This document shows positions 1-6,602 of a stretch of DNA of 14,076 bases, piece after piece. The position numbers and the translations under genes were made by a program. The first letter of the stretch is position 1. Each line of letters begins with the position of its first letter. The notes beneath the pieces were generated by a model. The model did not search any database. It had not been told where the DNA came from and worked only from the letters and a program-made list of their open reading frames with translations. Where the stretch lies: the NCBI GenBank assembly GCA_027490345.1, contig JAIXYF010000266.1, positions 1 through 14,076 of the forward strand, written 5' to 3'. The DNA is from Novosphingobium sp. (GTDB lineage: Bacteria > Pseudomonadota > Alphaproteobacteria > Sphingomonadales > Sphingomonadaceae).

Positions 1-91
1 GGCGGAACACCACCAGTGTGGCGGCAGGCGTGGCGGGGGCGGCGTCTGCGTGCTCGCCCATATCGTCGATCTCATCCATGCGGGCGATCAT
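1..91 (-). CDS. N-terminus of an unidentified protein, possibly NUDIX hydrolase (partial)
   Basis: An open frame reads leftwards off the window edge. Its first 30 residues start MIARMDEIDD and end TPAATLVVFR. The Ala/Pro-rich lead followed by AATLVVFR resembles the first beta strand of sphingomonad NUDIX proteins, but the NUDIX box would lie outside the window, so this is a tentative guess. In-frame ATGs at 91, 79 and 59 are all possible starts and none has a strong ribosome binding site. The gene lies downstream of the grxD operon on the same strand but is separated from it by a terminator and a 370-base gap, so it probably has its own promoter. It could equally be another small enzyme, or not a gene. 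Confidence 0.45.
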   Translation of the reverse strand, partial: MIARMDEIDDMGEHADAAPATPAATLVVFR

Positions 92-247
92 GCTACAGGC
101 GGCAGGGACTTGCCAAGCGCTGCGGCACAGCTTTGCCGGGCAATACGCGAAAGTGGGAGGGCCCCTGTCGGCAATCTTTACAGATATAGCAGCCACACCG
201 GTGACCCCGCAGAGCGATTTGCCGATTTTTCGGCCAGCTTATGCATT

Positions 248-263
248 TGGCACGCCCCATGCA
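248..263 (+). promoter_or_regulatory. sigma-54 (RpoN)-like -24/-12 promoter match
   Basis: TGGCACG is followed by CCCC and ATGCA. This fits the sigma-54 consensus TGGCACG-N4-TTGCW except for one base, with the required GG-N10-GC spacing (GG at 249-250, GC at 261-262). The predicted transcript would start near 274 and enter the hairpin region. No enhancer-binding site was identified, and whether the organism has rpoN is not known from the window. Two ATGCAT palindromes (241-246 and 259-264) flank or overlap it. A chance match is possible. Confidence 0.33.
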
Positions 264-293
264 TAGGTTGATTTGTCCTGAGAGTGTCTTCCC

Positions 294-334
294 AGAGGCG
301 GAACCGTTCCCCCCGGTCTCCCGGTTCCGCCTCT
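294..334. repeat. perfect 13-bp inverted repeat, 15-base loop
   Basis: AGAGGCGGAACCG at 294-306 is the exact reverse complement of CGGTTCCGCCTCT at 322-334. The loop is C-rich on the plus strand. Neither side carries a T-tract, so it is not a standard intrinsic terminator. It lies in the gap between the grxD terminator and the gene at the left edge. Confidence 0.8.
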
Positions 335-356
335 CACAGGCCCCACCGCCTGACCA

Positions 357-394
357 GCCCCGCGCGCCGATCTCCCCCCACCTGCGCGCGGGGC
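357..394. repeat. perfect 11-bp inverted repeat, 16-base loop
   Basis: GCCCCGCGCGC at 357-367 pairs exactly with GCGCGCGGGGC at 384-394. The 16-base loop contains TCTCCCCCCACCT on the plus strand, similar in composition to the loop of the hairpin 22 bases to its left. No T-tract follows on either strand. Confidence 0.75.
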
Positions 395-462
395 AGGACA
401 TCCTCCTGCAAAACCCCCACCTCATCGCAAACGTCCAGTCAGCGGCGCCGCATCAGAAACGC

Positions 463-494
463 AAAAACGCGGCTCCGCCACAGGCGAAGCCGCG
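463..494 (-). terminator. intrinsic terminator of the zeta-bolA-grxD operon
   Basis: On the minus strand a 12-bp stem (468-479 with 483-494, one G-U pair, 3-base loop) is followed directly by five T (463-467) and then GCGTTT. It lies about 28 bases past the grxD stop codon, the normal place for the end of this operon. Confidence 0.8.
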
Positions 495-521
495 CATCTG
501 CGCCCGATAGAGGCGAAACGT

Positions 522-845
522 TCAGGCCTGCGCGACTTGCGCGTCGGCCATGAGCTGGTGCAGTTCGCCCGCTTCGTACATTTCCATCATGATATCCGAA
601 CCGCCGACGAATTCGCCCTTCACATAGAGCTGCGGAATCGTCGGCCAATCCGAATAGGCCTTGATGCCCTGGCGGATTTCCATGTCCTGCAGCACATCGA
701 CCGAGGCATAAGCCACGCCGAGGTGATCGAGAATGGCAATCGCCTTGCTGGAGAACCCGCACTGCGGAAACAGCGGGGTGCCCTTCATGAACAGGACGAC
801 GTCGTTCGTGCCGACGATTTCAGCGATGCGTTCGTTGCTGGACAT
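522..845 (-). CDS. grxD: Monothiol glutaredoxin, Grx4/GrxD family (CGFS type)
   Basis: The 107-residue protein has the CGFS active site at residues 29-32 (context LFPQCGFSS), the WPTIPQLYVKGEFVGGSDI segment that binds glutathione, and the usual single-domain length. CGFS glutaredoxins bind a glutathione-ligated [2Fe-2S] cluster with a partner, often a BolA protein, and deliver iron-sulfur clusters in the cytoplasm; they are poor thiol oxidoreductases. The bolA-like gene lies 38 bases upstream in the same operon, supporting such a pair. The start ATG at 845 is preceded by GGAAAGAG and gives the family N-terminus (MSSNERIAEIV). A longer in-frame extension upstream overlaps bolA and is not part of the protein. 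Transcription ends at the hairpin at 463-494. Confidence 0.95.
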   Translation of the reverse strand: MSSNERIAEIVGTNDVVLFMKGTPLFPQCGFSSKAIAILDHLGVAYASVDVLQDMEIRQGIKAYSDWPTIPQLYVKGEFVGGSDIMMEMYEAGELHQLMADAQVAQA

Positions 846-883
846 GAGGCTCTTTCCGGTTCTTTCGTGGCTATAATCGGGTT

Positions 884-1117
884 TCAGGTGGGGACGCCGG
901 TGGTCACTTGCAAGGCATGAAGCACCCCGCCCATGCGTGTGCCCAGCGCGCCATAGACGGCCTTGTGCCGCGCCACGCGGCTGAGCCCGGCAAACGAGGC
1001 TGCGATGACATGCGCGGCATAGTGATCGCCGTCTCCGGCAAGATCGGTGATGGTGACTTCGGCATCGGGAATCGCGGCACGGATCAGCGCCTCGATCTCT
1101 CCCGCAGGCATGGCCAT
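884..1117 (-). CDS. BolA family protein
   Basis: This 77-residue protein shows the BolA/IbaG fold signature: an N-terminal helix (IEALIRAAIPDAEVTI), a GDGDHYAAHVIA strand segment, and the conserved FAGLSRVARHKAVYGAL helix with its invariant His. BolA proteins form [2Fe-2S] heterodimers with CGFS glutaredoxins, and grxD is the next gene. The start codon overlaps the stop of the upstream zeta-subunit gene as TGATG (one shared base), which points to translational coupling. A second ATG two codons later (1111) is possible. The length and the MPAGEIEALIR start resemble the short alphaproteobacterial class rather than E. coli BolA (about 105 residues), so no symbol is given. Confidence 0.92.
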   Translation of the reverse strand: MAMPAGEIEALIRAAIPDAEVTITDLAGDGDHYAAHVIAASFAGLSRVARHKAVYGALGTRMGGVLHALQVTTGVPT

Positions 1118-1440
1118 CAGACGTCGCCCACGATCTGGCGGCGCGCTTCGACCGCTTGCTCCGCCAGAGCGGCGCGAATCTCGGCCTCGTCGATCTCAAC
1201 CTTGGCCGACGTGAGATCGCCCAGCAGCTTGCGCACGACATCCTCGTCGCCCGCTTCCTCGAACTCGGCCTGCACGACCGAGCGGGCATAGGCTTCGGTT
1301 TCGGCAGCATCGAGGCCCATGCGCGCCGCAGCCCAGTGGCCTAGCAGCTTGTTGCGGCGCGCCTGGATGCGGAACAGGGTGTCTTCATCATGCGCGAACT
1401 TGGCTTCTTCAGCGCGTTCGCGGTCCTGGAACGAGGTCAT
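1117..1440 (-). CDS. ATPase inhibitor subunit zeta (DUF1476)
   Basis: The 107-residue, highly charged, mostly helical protein begins MTSFQDRERAEEAKFAHDED, the hallmark of DUF1476, and keeps the LFRIQARRNKLLGHWAA block after it. In Paracoccus the family member is the zeta subunit, a natural inhibitor of the F1Fo ATP synthase that blocks ATP hydrolysis through its N-terminal segment. This gene is first of a three-gene operon with bolA and grxD. Its link with iron-sulfur handling genes is positional only. A GGGAAAG ribosome binding site precedes ATG 1440. Its ATP synthase targets are not in the window. Confidence 0.92.
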   Translation of the reverse strand: MTSFQDRERAEEAKFAHDEDTLFRIQARRNKLLGHWAAARMGLDAAETEAYARSVVQAEFEEAGDEDVVRKLLGDLTSAKVEIDEAEIRAALAEQAVEARRQIVGDV

Positions 1441-1496
1441 GGCAGGTCTTTCCCGTGGCTGGCGCCCGCCTTGGCGGCAGGCAGCTTCACTTGCAC

Positions 1497-1525
1497 GGGA
1501 TAGTGGCGAGCGCGCGGCGCTGCAA
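1497..1525 (-). promoter_or_regulatory. weak candidate promoter for the zeta-bolA-grxD operon
   Basis: On the minus strand TTGCAG (1520-1525) and TATCCC (1497-1502) are separated by 17 bases, lying 57 bases upstream of the DUF1476 start. Agreement with the vegetative consensus is only partial (4/6 and 3/6). The 110-base gap 1441-1550 also contains a 6-bp inverted repeat (TGCAAG at 1521-1526, CTTGCA at 1534-1539) overlapping the -35, and must hold the 3' end of the upstream peptidase transcript, for which no terminator is obvious. Confidence 0.22.
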
Positions 1526-1550
1526 GGGCGCGTCTTGCAAAATCAGCGGC

Positions 1551-3836
1551 CTATTCCAGCGAAAGGCCCGTCCATTTCGCGAGGAAGGCGAGCACATCGG
1601 CGCCGCTGGCGATCACTTTGTCCACCGGCTTGCCCGGCCCGTGCCCGGCCTGCGCCTCCACGCGCAGGAGCCGCGGGCGGGGCCCAAGATCGGCGGCCTG
1701 CAACGCCGCGACATACTTGAAGCTGTGCGCCGGAACGACCCGGTCGTCGGTATCGGCCGTGGTGACAAGAATCGCCGGATACTGCGCTCGCTCGCGGATA
1801 TTGTGATAAGGCGAATAGGCCCGCAGCACGCGCCAATCCGCCTCACGCGCGGGGCTGCCGTAATCGTCGACCCAGAAGCGCCCGGTGGTGAACCGATCGA
1901 AGCGCAGCATGTCCATCACTCCGACATCGGGATTGGCCGCGGCGAAAAGATCGGAGCGCTGGTTGATCACGGCGGCCACCAGCATCCCGCCATTGGAGCC
2001 GCCCTGAATGGCAAGGCCGCCTTCCCGCGCGATGCCTTCCCGGAGCAGGTATTCCCCGGCGGCGATGAAGTCGTCGAAGCTGTTCTGCTTGTTGGCCAAG
2101 CGCCCGGCATCATACCACGCCCGGCCAAATTCGCCGCCGCCACGGATATTGGCGAGCGCGAACACGCCGCCTGCCTCCAGCCAGGCCATGCGCACCGCCG
2201 AATAGCCGGGCGTGAGCGCCACATCGAAACCGCCATAGCCATAGAGCAGTGTGGGCGCCGCCGCGTTTGCGGCCGCAAGGCTGCGCTTGCGCACCACGTA
2301 CATCGGAACCCGCGTGCCATCCTTCGAAGGGAAGCTGCGCTGTTCGACGACATAGTCATCCGGATTGAACGACAGGTGCGGGACCGCGAAGGGCGCGGCT
2401 CTGCCCGTGCGCATATCGAGCCGAAAGATCGACGGCGGCTGATTGAAGCTGGAGAACTGATAGAACGTCTCCGGATCGCCGGGGCGGCCGCCGAACCCGC
2501 TGGCCGCGCCAATCGCATCGACCGTGATCGCCCGCTTGGGGCGGCCATTCAGATCGGTGACCACGGCATAGCTTGCCCCGCGCTGGAGATAGGACAGGAT
2601 CAGCCGGTTGCCGACAATCCGCCCGCCATCCAGCGTATCGATCTTCTCGCCGATCACTTCACGGATCGCAAAACGGCCGGCGCGATCGAGATCGACCCGC
2701 ACCAGGCGGTAGTGCACCGCCCCGGCACTGGTGATGAACCACAGGCGATCCCCGATGCCTTCGATGAAGCGCCAATCATCGGTCATCGCGGGCGCGATGG
2801 GCAGCGCCTGCCAATTCTCGCGCCCCCGGGTGAGCGGAATGACCCGCACGGCGCGGCGCGGCAGCGTGCTGGCGGACGAGATGATGACCGCCCAGCGCCC
2901 GTCCGAAGACACCGAAACCCGATGGTTCCAATCGCGGTGATCGGGCGTGGCGAACACCTGCACATCCGCGCTTTGCGGTGTGCCGACCCGGTGGAACCAG
3001 ATCGCCTTATCATAGACCGGGGCACGATAAGCCTCACCCGCTGCCGGTTCGGGATAGCGGGCGTAGAGGAAGCCTGCATCGCCCACCCAGCCGATCGCGG
3101 TATCATTGGCCCATTCCAGCCGGTCCGCCAACATCCGGCCCGTGGCCACATCAACCAGCCGGATCGTGCGCCAATCGCTGCCATCGCGCTGCTGGGTGAA
3201 GGCCAGCAGCCGGCCGCCGCGCGATGGCACCCAGGCATCGAGCGTGCGCAGCCCTTCCCCGGCCTGCGCCGTCCATGCGTTGGGATCGACCAGCACGCGG
3301 CCTTCGCCCGCCAGACCATCGCGCACGTGGAGCACCGACTGATTTTGCAGCCCGCTGTTGCGCGTGTAGAAATAGCGCCCGCCTGCCTTGCGCGGCAAAC
3401 TGAAGCGTTCGTAGGCAAACAGGCTTCGGATCCGCTCGCGCAGCGCATCGCGCCCGGGAAGCTGGGCGAGATAGGCGGCGCTGGCGGCATTTTGCTGCGC
3501 GACCCAGCCCGCCACTTCGGGACTGGCGCGCACGTCGTCCTCAAGCCAGCGATAGGGATCGGCCAGATCTTCACCGAAATGGTGCTCGATCAGGGAATCG
3601 CGCCGGGTTTGGGGATAGCGCGGCGCCGAAAGTGCGGTGAGGCTCGCGCGGTCTGGTGTGCGGGCCGCTGTACGGGCCGTTGGGGGCGCAGGCGCCCCGC
3701 TGGCACCGGCTTGGCTGGACAGGCCGTCAACCGGCGCTGCCAGCGCCTCAGCCGCCTCGCGGGCCATAGCCCCTGATCCTTGCAGCGAGGCTGCAATCAC
3801 CAGAACCGCCCTTCCGATCCATCCCGCGATTTTCAT
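1551..3836 (-). CDS. Secreted prolyl oligopeptidase family serine peptidase (S9A)
   Basis: This 761-residue protein starts with a signal peptide (hydrophobic residues 5-20, probable cleavage after AMA at 25) and a low-complexity Ala/Pro/Thr stretch to about residue 70. The S9A beta-propeller follows (DPYRWLED at 93-100), then the alpha/beta-hydrolase domain. The catalytic triad is visible: Ser614 in QGGSNGG, Asp697 in TDDRVVP with the substrate-binding Arg699, and His732 in AGHGPGKP. Such enzymes cut short proline-containing peptides on the C-terminal side of proline; this one should act in the periplasm. ATG 3836 is chosen because it gives the signal peptide and follows GGATAAG; the frame stays open upstream to 3971. 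It is transcribed alone, between the rplQ terminator and the zeta-subunit operon. Confidence 0.93.
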   Translation of the reverse strand: MKIAGWIGRAVLVIAASLQGSGAMAREAAEALAAPVDGLSSQAGASGAPAPPTARTAARTPDRASLTALSAPRYPQTRRDSLIEHHFGEDLADPYRWLEDDVRASPEVAGWVAQQNAASAAYLAQLPGRDALRERIRSLFAYERFSLPRKAGGRYFYTRNSGLQNQSVLHVRDGLAGEGRVLVDPNAWTAQAGEGLRTLDAWVPSRGGRLLAFTQQRDGSDWRTIRLVDVATGRMLADRLEWANDTAIGWVGDAGFLYARYPEPAAGEAYRAPVYDKAIWFHRVGTPQSADVQVFATPDHRDWNHRVSVSSDGRWAVIISSASTLPRRAVRVIPLTRGRENWQALPIAPAMTDDWRFIEGIGDRLWFITSAGAVHYRLVRVDLDRAGRFAIREVIGEKIDTLDGGRIVGNRLILSYLQRGASYAVVTDLNGRPKRAITVDAIGAASGFGGRPGDPETFYQFSSFNQPPSIFRLDMRTGRAAPFAVPHLSFNPDDYVVEQRSFPSKDGTRVPMYVVRKRSLAAANAAAPTLLYGYGGFDVALTPGYSAVRMAWLEAGGVFALANIRGGGEFGRAWYDAGRLANKQNSFDDFIAAGEYLLREGIAREGGLAIQGGSNGGMLVAAVINQRSDLFAAANPDVGVMDMLRFDRFTTGRFWVDDYGSPAREADWRVLRAYSPYHNIRERAQYPAILVTTADTDDRVVPAHSFKYVAALQAADLGPRPRLLRVEAQAGHGPGKPVDKVIASGADVLAFLAKWTGLSLE

Positions 3837-4002
3837 GCTTATCCGGGAATGATTTAGCACCGATGGGGGGCCGTGGGCGAGAGCGAAATCGCACGAGGGC
3901 CGCAGATAGGGAACTGGCAGGATTTCAGGTGGTCTGAGGCTATCCGCGACGGTTGTGCAGTGCGGCCCCACACAAGGCGGGCGCCGTAATACGAGCCCAA
4001 TG

Positions 4003-4039
4003 AAAAGGGGCGGAGCCTTGCGGCTCCGCCCCAGTTTTT
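4003..4039 (-). terminator. bidirectional intrinsic terminator after rplQ
   Basis: A perfect 11-bp stem (4007-4017 with 4022-4032) closes a 4-base loop. On the minus strand it is followed by TTTT (4003-4006), ending the rpsM-rpsK-rpoA-rplQ transcript about 28 bases past the rplQ stop. On the plus strand it is followed by AG and five T (4035-4039), so it can also stop antisense transcription. The remaining gap down to 3837 should hold the peptidase promoter, but no convincing one was seen. Confidence 0.88.
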
Positions 4040-4060
4040 CCCTTGCGGGATCCGGCAGCC

Positions 4061-4486
4061 TCAGGCCGCTTCGTATTCGTCTTCATCCGCGGTCATCACT
4101 GGGCCGGAATCGAGGCCCTTGGCGCTCGTATCGCGGTCAACCAGTTCGATTACGGCCATCGGCGCAGCGTCCGAAGCGCGGTAACCGGCCTTGATGATGC
4201 GGGTGTAGCCACCGGCGCGGCCAGCATAACGTTCGGCCAGCGTGGTGAAGAGCTTGGCGAGCTGCGCATCATCCAGCAGGCGGGCGTGCGCAAGGCGGCG
4301 ATTGGAAAGGCCGCCATGCTTGCCCAGCGTGATCAGCTTTTCGATGTAGGGGCGCAGTTCGCGCGCCTTGGGCAGCGTGGTGGTAATTTGTTCGTGCTTG
4401 ATCAGCGCCGCAGCCATGTTGCGCATCAGCGCGCGGCGGTGGGAGCTGGTCCGGCCCAGCTTGCGCTGGCCAAGTTTGTGACGCAT
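4061..4486 (-). CDS. rplQ: 50S ribosomal protein L17
   Basis: The 141-residue protein begins MRHKLGQRKLGRTSSHRRALMRNMA, the nearly invariant bL17 N-terminus, followed by LIKHEQITTTLPKARELRPYIEKLIT. The core ends around residue 120, and an acidic tail (DEDEYEAA) follows, as is common in alphaproteobacteria. L17 binds 23S rRNA in the large subunit near the exit tunnel. A GGAG site lies 8 bases before ATG 4486. It is the last gene of the alpha operon, 117 bases after rpoA. A terminator-like hairpin in that gap may lower its expression relative to rpoA. Confidence 0.98.
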   Translation of the reverse strand: MRHKLGQRKLGRTSSHRRALMRNMAAALIKHEQITTTLPKARELRPYIEKLITLGKHGGLSNRRLAHARLLDDAQLAKLFTTLAERYAGRAGGYTRIIKAGYRASDAAPMAVIELVDRDTSAKGLDSGPVMTADEDEYEAA

Positions 4487-4555
4487 CGGTCTTCTCCGTT
4501 CGTTAGGGGCCCGTATCAGGTAGCCCGTACCAGGCGGTTTTCATGGGGCACCGCC

Positions 4556-4594
4556 AAAAAACCCGCCGGGGCGCTCCGTTTACCGAAGCGCCCC
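4556..4594 (-). terminator. terminator-like hairpin between rpoA and rplQ
   Basis: On the minus strand an 11-bp stem (4584-4594 with 4568-4578, one G-U pair, 5-base loop) begins 9 bases after the rpoA stop and is followed, six bases on, by six T (4556-4561). It may act as a partial terminator or an RNA-processing/stability element within the operon. The 6-base spacer before the T-run makes it weaker than a classic terminator. Confidence 0.5.
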
Positions 4595-4603
4595 GTATTC
4601 GGT

Positions 4604-5668
4604 TCAGCCCAGCAGTTCCTGCTCGAGCTTCTTGGCCATCTCTTCGATGTTCTCGGGCGGCCAGCCGGGGATATCCATGCCGAGGCGCAGACCCATCGAG
4701 GAAAGCACTTCCTTGATTTCGTTGAGCGACTTGCGGCCGAAGTTCGGCGTGCGCAGCATTTCTGCTTCGGTCTTCTGCACGAGATCGCCGATGTAGATGA
4801 TGTTGTCGTTCTTGAGGCAGTTGGCCGAGCGGACCGACAGCTCCAGTTCGTCCACCTTCTTGAGGAGGTAACGGTTGAGCTGGTTAGCGTCACTTTCTTC
4901 AGGCGTGTGAACCGCCATGCCGCCTGTCATCGCCGGGGCGTGACCAGTCGGCAGCTGATCATCGAAGTGCACGAAGAGCGAGAGCTGGTCCTGCAGGATG
5001 CGCGCCGCATAGGCGACTGCATCTTCCGGAGTCACGGTGCCATCGGTTTCGACCATCAGGTTGAGCTTGTCGTAATCAAGCTCCTGCCCGATGCGGGCGT
5101 TATCGATCTTGTAGGAGACCTGACGGACCGGCGAATAGAGCGAATCGATCGGGATCAGGCCGATCGGCGCATCGATAGGACGGTTCGACACGGCGGGGAC
5201 ATAGCCCTTACCGGTATCGGCGGTCAGTTCCATGTTGAAGGTAGCGCCTTCATCGAGATTGCAGATCACGAGGTCCTTGTTCATGACCTCGATATCACCG
5301 CTGACCGCAATGTCGCCCGCCTTGACTTCGCCCGGGCCAGTGGCCGAAAGCTGCAGGCGCTTCGGGCCTTCGCCCTGCATCCGCAGCGCGATCTGCTTCA
5401 CGTTGAGCACGATGTCAGTCACGTCCTCGCGCACACCGGCGAGCGAGGAGAATTCGTGGAGCACGTTCTCGATCTTGATCGAAGTGACGGCCGCGCCCTG
5501 CAGCGAGGACAACAGCACGCGGCGCAGCGCGTTGCCGAGAGTCAGACCAAAGCCACGCTCCAGCGGCTCGGCGACGAAAGTCGCACGGCGCTTGGCATCG
5601 TTGCCGGGCTTGATCTCGAGGGAGTTGGGCTTCTTCAGTTCCTGCCAGTTCTTGATGTTGACAGTCAT
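4604..5668 (-). CDS. rpoA: DNA-directed RNA polymerase subunit alpha
   Basis: The 354-residue protein contains the N-terminal assembly domain with GFGLTLGNALRRVLLSS at 39-55, which dimerises and seeds beta/beta' binding. A flexible linker follows at about 236-264, then the C-terminal domain that contacts UP elements and activators. Arg280 in ELSVRSANCLKND matches E. coli Arg265, the key DNA-binding residue, and the helix-hairpin-helix GRKSLNEIKEVL follows. The length is normal for alphaproteobacteria. AGGGGA precedes ATG 5668. It is third in the rpsM-rpsK-rpoA-rplQ operon, with a 121-base leader after rpsK that carries imperfect hairpins (5699-5723, and a 5-bp stem 5751-5766 followed by TTTT). 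Confidence 0.99.
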   Translation of the reverse strand: MTVNIKNWQELKKPNSLEIKPGNDAKRRATFVAEPLERGFGLTLGNALRRVLLSSLQGAAVTSIKIENVLHEFSSLAGVREDVTDIVLNVKQIALRMQGEGPKRLQLSATGPGEVKAGDIAVSGDIEVMNKDLVICNLDEGATFNMELTADTGKGYVPAVSNRPIDAPIGLIPIDSLYSPVRQVSYKIDNARIGQELDYDKLNLMVETDGTVTPEDAVAYAARILQDQLSLFVHFDDQLPTGHAPAMTGGMAVHTPEESDANQLNRYLLKKVDELELSVRSANCLKNDNIIYIGDLVQKTEAEMLRTPNFGRKSLNEIKEVLSSMGLRLGMDIPGWPPENIEEMAKKLEQELLG

Positions 5669-5789
5669 GGAATTCCCCTAGGGTTATCGGAGGATGCCGG
5701 CGACCGGCCAAAGGGCCGACGCCGATCAGAGCAGTGGGCGGATACAAAACGCGGGACGCGCCCCGCACTTTGCCCCGCTGAAGGCAGGA

Positions 5790-6179
5790 TCAGACGCGGC
5801 GACGCTTCGACGGGCGCACACCGTTGTGCGGAATCGGCGTCACGTCGCGGATCGCGGTAATCGTGAAGCCAACCGCCTGAAGCGCGCGCAGCGCGCTTTC
5901 GCGGCCCGATCCGGGGCCCTTCACTTCGACTTCGAGCGTGCGGACGCCGTGCTCGGCCGCCTTCTTGCCCGCATCGTCAGCCGCGACCTGCGCGGCATAG
6001 GGCGTCGACTTGCGGCTGCCCTTGAAGCCCATCGCGCCGGCGGACGACCACGAAATGGCGTTGCCTTGCGCGTCGGTGATGGTGATCATGGTGTTGTTGA
6101 AGCTGGCATTGACGTGCGCGACACCACTGGTGATGTTCTTGCGCTCGCGCCGCTTGATGCGTTGAGGTTCGCGGGCCAT
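5790..6179 (-). CDS. rpsK: 30S ribosomal protein S11
   Basis: This 129-residue protein matches uS11 throughout: NITSGVAHVNASFNNTMITITDAQGN, the SSAGAMGFKGSRKSTPYAAQ block, and the basic C-terminus ending PIPHNGVRPSKRRRV. S11 sits on the platform of the 30S subunit, contacting 16S rRNA near the mRNA exit. Length is exactly that usual for the family. AGGA lies 9-10 bases before ATG 6179. It follows rpsM by 54 bases and precedes rpoA, the standard alpha-operon order apart from the absence of rpsD, which alphaproteobacteria usually keep elsewhere. Confidence 0.98.
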   Translation of the reverse strand: MAREPQRIKRRERKNITSGVAHVNASFNNTMITITDAQGNAISWSSAGAMGFKGSRKSTPYAAQVAADDAGKKAAEHGVRTLEVEVKGPGSGRESALRALQAVGFTITAIRDVTPIPHNGVRPSKRRRV

Positions 6180-6233
6180 TGTCTTGAATTCCTGTAGAAA
6201 GAAGTGCCTGGAAGTCGGGGCCGGAAGGCCGCC

Positions 6234-6602
6234 TTACTTCTTCTTGCCGGCGATCGCCTTGGCCTTGCCCTTGCGGGTGCGGGCGTTGGTGTGGGTGCGC
6301 TGGCCGCGAACGGGCAGACCCTTGCGGTGACGCAGGCCGCGATAGCAGGCCAGATCCATCAGGCGCTTGATGTTCATCGCGGTTTCGCGGCGAAGATCGC
6401 CTTCCACGGTGTGATCCGCGTCGATCGTTTCACGGATCTGGAGCACTTCGGCGTCCGAAAGATCCTGCACGCGGCGGGTGTGATCGATTCCGAGCTTGTC
6501 GGCGATCTGCTTGGCCTTGTGCGCACCGATACCGTGAATGTATGTCAGCGCAATGATCACGCGCTTGTTGGTGGGGATATTGACCCCGGCAATACGAGCC
6601 AC
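6234..6602 (-). CDS. rpsM: 30S ribosomal protein S13 (GTG start)
   Basis: The 122-residue protein reads MARIAGVNIPTNKRVIIALT at its start, the invariant uS13 N-terminus, then YIHGIG, the RRETAMNIKRLMDLACYRGLRHRKGLPVRGQ region folded in two parts here by length, and the basic NARTRKGKAK tail that reaches the decoding region. S13 lies in the head of the 30S subunit and contacts tRNA and 50S bridges. An ATG four codons upstream (6614) is in frame, but its GGAG (6609-6612) is the ribosome binding site for the GTG at 6602, which restores the family N-terminus. It heads the alpha operon. Unlike the usual order it does not follow adk but lies beside a divergent transporter gene. Confidence 0.96.
   Translation of the reverse strand: MARIAGVNIPTNKRVIIALTYIHGIGAHKAKQIADKLGIDHTRRVQDLSDAEVLQIRETIDADHTVEGDLRRETAMNIKRLMDLACYRGLRHRKGLPVRGQRTHTNARTRKGKAKAIAGKKK

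Larger units (their letters stand above)
274..409 (+). ncRNA. candidate small RNA with tandem C-rich-loop hairpins
   Basis: This gene-free stretch holds two perfect GC-rich hairpins in tandem plus a smaller one. The first has a 13-bp stem (294-306 with 322-334) and a 15-base loop. The second has an 11-bp stem (357-367 with 384-394) and a 16-base loop. The third has a 6-bp stem (393-398 with 404-409), sharing two bases with the second. Read on the plus strand, both large loops contain CCCCCC and TCTCC, which could pair with Shine-Dalgarno sequences. This layout recalls the alphaproteobacterial 'cuckoo' RNAs with CCUCCUCCC loops, although that exact motif is absent. The sigma-54-like match just upstream gives a possible start. 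There is no U-tract terminator on the plus strand, so the 3' end is unknown and strand is inferred. Confidence 0.27.

Noticed and set aside
274..340. Glycine riboswitch on the minus strand, because of a CTCTCAGG motif
   Set aside because: Only the short 3' core matches; the GGAGAG and CCGAAGG parts of the aptamer are missing and no glycine gene lies downstream.
241..510. 89-codon plus-strand frames in the left gap as a small protein
   Set aside because: They are Pro/Arg-rich, run through the hairpins and into the grxD terminator, and lack a ribosome binding site; the hairpin structure is the better signal.
522..1310. A 262-residue fusion ending in the glutaredoxin
   Set aside because: The N-terminal part is an out-of-frame reading of the zeta and bolA genes with no domain; ATG 845 gives a complete normal glutaredoxin.
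1455..3776. 773-codon open frame on the plus strand, antisense to the peptidase gene
   Set aside because: It mirrors the GC-rich third positions of the peptidase, has no recognisable domain and low-complexity Arg/Ala/His/Ile content. The opposite strand has a full catalytic triad and signal peptide.
4043..5860. 605-codon plus-strand open frame antisense to rplQ and rpoA
   Set aside because: It spans two conserved genes and their gap on the other strand and matches no family; it is a codon-bias artefact.
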